A stretch of 64,000 bases of DNA from the NCBI GenBank assembly GCA_963930655.1, contig OZ005614.1, forward strand, positions 1,550,001 through 1,614,000, given 5' to 3'. Under the pieces are notes generated by a model that saw nothing but the letters and a program-made list of their open reading frames with translations, was not told where the DNA came from and did not search any database. Positions 61,301 to 64,000 of this stretch are shown here, piece by piece (within the stretch, counting starts at the first letter, position 1; each line of letters begins with the position of its first letter). The position numbers and the translations under genes were made by a program. The stretch is from Myrica gale. Lineage: Eukaryota > Streptophyta > Magnoliopsida > Fagales > Myricaceae.

Positions 61301-64000
61301 GGGATACTGTTGAAAATAATGTGAAGGCCTCGTTTAAGAATACCGCTTGCGATAGATGGCTCTCTTGTGCTAAATCAGAGGATAGAGATTGGACAAAGTC
61401 GTCCTGGAAGTACAAAAGTGTGGATCTTCACGTGGCTGGAACTTCTGCTGGTTCCCAACATTCAGAAAAGGTTGGAACTGATGCCATCGTCCAGCTGCAG
61501 AAGTGGCAAAGCCACTGTTCAGAGTTGGAACAACGTGGTTTATCGCCAAGACCTTCAGTTGACAGAGATAAAGCTGGTACCAGTTCCCATTCTCTTTTGA
61601 ACGGTCTGAGTGTTGAGATTCCATCGTGTAATCAGTTTGAGACACCTGAGGATGGGGAGCTACAGAGTGCTCAACATTCTACAGATTTGTCTTCGAATAT
61701 GAATGGTGGCATCATCCCCAGCCCCAACCCCACTGCTCCCAGGAGTACGTGGTGTCGAAATAAAAATAATCCGTCATCATTTGGATCCCTGTCGCATGGA
61801 TGGTCAAATGGAAAGGTTGACATCTTTCAAAATGGTTTTGGCAATGGACCTAAAAGGCCACGAACTCAGGTTTCATACTCATTGCCTCTTGGAGGTTTGG
61901 ATGTGCACTCAAAGCATAGAAGTCATCACCAGAAAGCACCTCCTCACAAACGAATTAGGAGGGTTAATGAGAAGAGATCAACAGATGTTTCTAGAGGCTC
62001 TCAAAGAAACTTGGACCTGTTATCTTGTGATGCAAATGTTCTAATCACCCTTGGGGATAGAGGGTGGAGAGAATGTGGTGCACAAATCGTACTAGAGCTT
62101 TTTGATCATAATGAGTGGAAGCTGGCTGTAAAACTTTCGGGGGCTACAAAGTATGCGTACAAGGCTCATCAGTTTTTGCAGCCTGGGTCAACAAATCGCT
62201 ATACTCATGCCATGATGTGGAAAGGAGGAAAAGATTGGATCTTGGAGTTTCCCGATAGGAGTCAGTGGGCACTTTTCAAAGAGATGCATGAAGAGTGTTA
62301 CAATAGGAATATTCGTGCTGCTTTGATGAAAAACATTCCCATTCCAGGGGTTCGCTTGATAGAGGAAAATGATGATAGTGGCTCAGAAGCATTGTTTGTT
62401 CGCAGTTCTTCAAAATACTTCCGTCAGGTTGAAACAGATGTTGAGATGGCTTTGGATCCATCACGTGTCTTATATGACATGGATAGTGATGATGAGCAGT
62501 GGATTTTGAACAATTTAACTTCCTCTGAAACTGACAGGTGCAGCTTGGGACAGATCACTGACGAGATGTTTGAAAGGATAGTGGACATGTTTGAGAAGGC
62601 CGCATATGCTCAAGAACGTGATCAATTCACATCTGATGAAATTGAGGACCTCATGGTTGGAGTTGGACCAATGTATGTAATAAGAAACATGCATGAGCAT
62701 TGGCGGCAGAAAAGGCAGAGGAAAGGGATGCCTTTAGTCAGACATCTTCAGGTATCTGCTTGATGTCTTTCCTATTATTGAATAGTAGACTCTGTTTGGT
62801 TCTATATGAAATATAATGATTTAGTGAGATATCGCCCCCTAGTTATAAGTGTACTTTAGTTTCAAGAACTTGGCTTCTGCTGTAATAATCTTGAATGTAT
62901 TTGATGACTGTTTTGCAATTTTTATTTTTCTCCACTTGCAGTTTTTGTTACTTTATTGCTACCTTTCTCTAGTTTTATAAAACATGTTTGTTTTTGCTCA
63001 CTGACAGATAACCAAAATCAGAAAGCGACTAATTTTGATGAGAGAGAACTTCCAATAACCAAAATAGAAAGGCCCTAATTATGATGAGAGAAAACTTCCA
63101 ATACCCAGAATCAGAAAGTCACTAATTATGACAAGAGAAAACTTTCAAAAGCAGCAATGCTCCTAAAATTGGTGCTAGCATGAGCAGGGATTCCTTTGAC
63201 ACGAGTAATTTTTGGAGTCACTATACCTTCTTGGCAACTGAGGGGCATGTGTTAGGTGACATGAGCATGAAATTTGCTAAAGATAAAATAGAAGAAGAGA
63301 TGGGTTCAAATTGACCTGTTATTTGAAAAGGAACGATTATATTTATGTTCTACCATTTGTCATTTTCCTTGCCCTTGTGTTGCCAAGTAGGACTTGTTTT
63401 CACTTCCATTATCCTTGATACGTTTGCCAAAGTCAGTGCTCATATATAGTCTTTTTTTTTTGGGGGGGGGGACAAATGGTTGTCATATACTTTCGTCGGA
63501 ACTTGAATTTTGCTCATGCATTTGCACTCTGCTTCTTTATACATTTCTATTAAATGCATTGCAAAGCTCATGTCATTGTGCTTTATTCAGCCACCACTAT
63601 GGGAAAGGTATCAACAACAAGTGAATGAGTGGGAGCTAGCCATGACAAAAGTCAATACCAACCTCCCCAATGGATGCCAGGAGAAGGGTGCACCAATGGA
63701 AAAGCCACCCATGTTTGCTTTCTGTTTGAAGCCACGGGGTTTGGAAGTTCCCAACAAGGGGTCAAAACAAAGGTCACAGAGGAAGTTTTCAGTTTGCGGA
63801 CAAAGCAATGCCATATTAGGAGATCAGGACGGTTTACTTGCCTTTGGTAACTGTCTTACTCTTTCACATATCAAATTATTTTGAATTGTTTTCTGTTAAA
63901 GCTTTTCCTTAATTTGGTTCTCTCTGCTACCTCAGGAAGAAGATTGAATGGGTTTTCCTTTGCGGATGACAAGGTTGTAAATCTGGGTCAGAACTATGAA
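58334..64000 (+). CDS. Enhancer of Polycomb-related protein (EPCR1/2 type, PEAT complex), 3' end outside window
   Basis: Exons 58334-60784, 60890-60919, 61015-62751, 63591-63846 and 63936 to the window end join in phase (about 1,513 codons so far). The start is MENRVENSHGAA...KKSRSLDIKSLYESG, the family N-terminus; the frame is open further upstream but has no ATG. In order: a basic, Ser-rich region with nuclear-signal clusters (KSPRKRRKRKDW); a Tudor-like fold near residues 365-415 (VLNRHIKVFWPLDQSWYYGLVNDYD...HVKYDDRDEEWINIQNERF); PIVYFRRRFHK; and the Enhancer-of-Polycomb region with YDMDSDDEQWI, ITDEMFERIVDMFEKAAY and PPLWERYQQQVNEWE. In Arabidopsis such proteins (At4g32620, At5g04670) act in the PEAT complex with PWWP, ARID and TRB proteins in chromatin silencing and histone acetylation. 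Which of the two paralogues this is cannot be settled here. Confidence 0.9.
60890..60919 (+). other. candidate 30-nt microexon of the EPCR gene
   Basis: A pyrimidine-rich stretch and TTGAGTAG precede the segment, and AAT|GTGAGT follows. The 30 bases encode KRHGLYRHGN in phase with both neighbours, so inclusion or skipping keeps the frame. I could not confirm the peptide from memory of relatives. Confidence 0.6.
63008..63147. repeat. three tandem copies of a 46-47 bp unit in an EPCR intron
   Basis: Units begin ATAACCAAAATC (63008), ATAACCAAAATA (63055) and ATACCCAGAATC (63101) and each ends near GAGA(G/A)AACTT(C/T)CA. They lie in the intron 62752-63590, which also holds a T-run followed by a G-run near 63452-63471. 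Confidence 0.85.

Noticed and set aside
1..64000. CRISPR arrays, operons, prophage or a bacterial-type defence system
   Set aside because: Spliced plant genes, LINEs, SINEs and MITEs show that this is plant nuclear DNA; no regularly spaced repeats or prokaryotic gene clusters are present.

Overview
The window is nuclear DNA from a flowering plant, most likely a woody eudicot. The genes are split into many short exons with GT-AG introns, the intergenic DNA is AT-rich, and L1-type LINEs, SINEs and small inverted-repeat transposons fill introns and spacers. All the recognisable proteins are plant house-keeping types; the species cannot be named from sequence alone. ORFs were joined into genes by reading splice sites, checking codon phase at each junction, and comparing with remembered family sequences. 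No database search was run.

Layout: (1) 1-13,755, minus strand: 5' part (13 exons, about 1,282 codons) of TIC236, the inner-envelope part of the chloroplast protein-import bridge; its 3' end lies beyond base 1. (2) 15,519-17,998, minus: a three-exon gene for a 332-residue charged, lysine/glutamate-rich protein that I do not recognise. (3) 21,556-26,040, minus: a five-exon Golgi Qa-SNARE, SYP32 type, 338 residues. (4) 28,032-54,156, minus: the complete 54-exon MOR1/GEM1 gene (XMAP215 family, TOG domains), 2,036 residues, with the reading frame closing exactly across all exons. (5) 58,334 to the window end, plus: most of an Enhancer-of-Polycomb-related gene (EPCR1/2 type, the PEAT chromatin complex), divergent from MOR1 across a 4.2 kb spacer crowded with small transposons.

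The genes do not form a pathway: plastid import, Golgi fusion, microtubule growth and chromatin. What they share is invasion by one LINE family: pieces lie in introns of TIC236, SYP32 and MOR1 (three sites). One MOR1 intron holds two LINEs nested in opposite orientation, with both target-site duplications readable; another LINE tail ends 12 bases from an exon.

No previously undescribed multi-gene system is evident. The points most worth a second look are the transposon/splicing interactions in MOR1 (nested LINEs, LINE beside an acceptor, duplicated exon end with an altered donor, one GC-AG intron), a roughly 300-bp inverted pair of MITEs upstream of EPCR, a possible 30-nt microexon and upstream ORFs in EPCR, and the unrecognised charged-protein gene.
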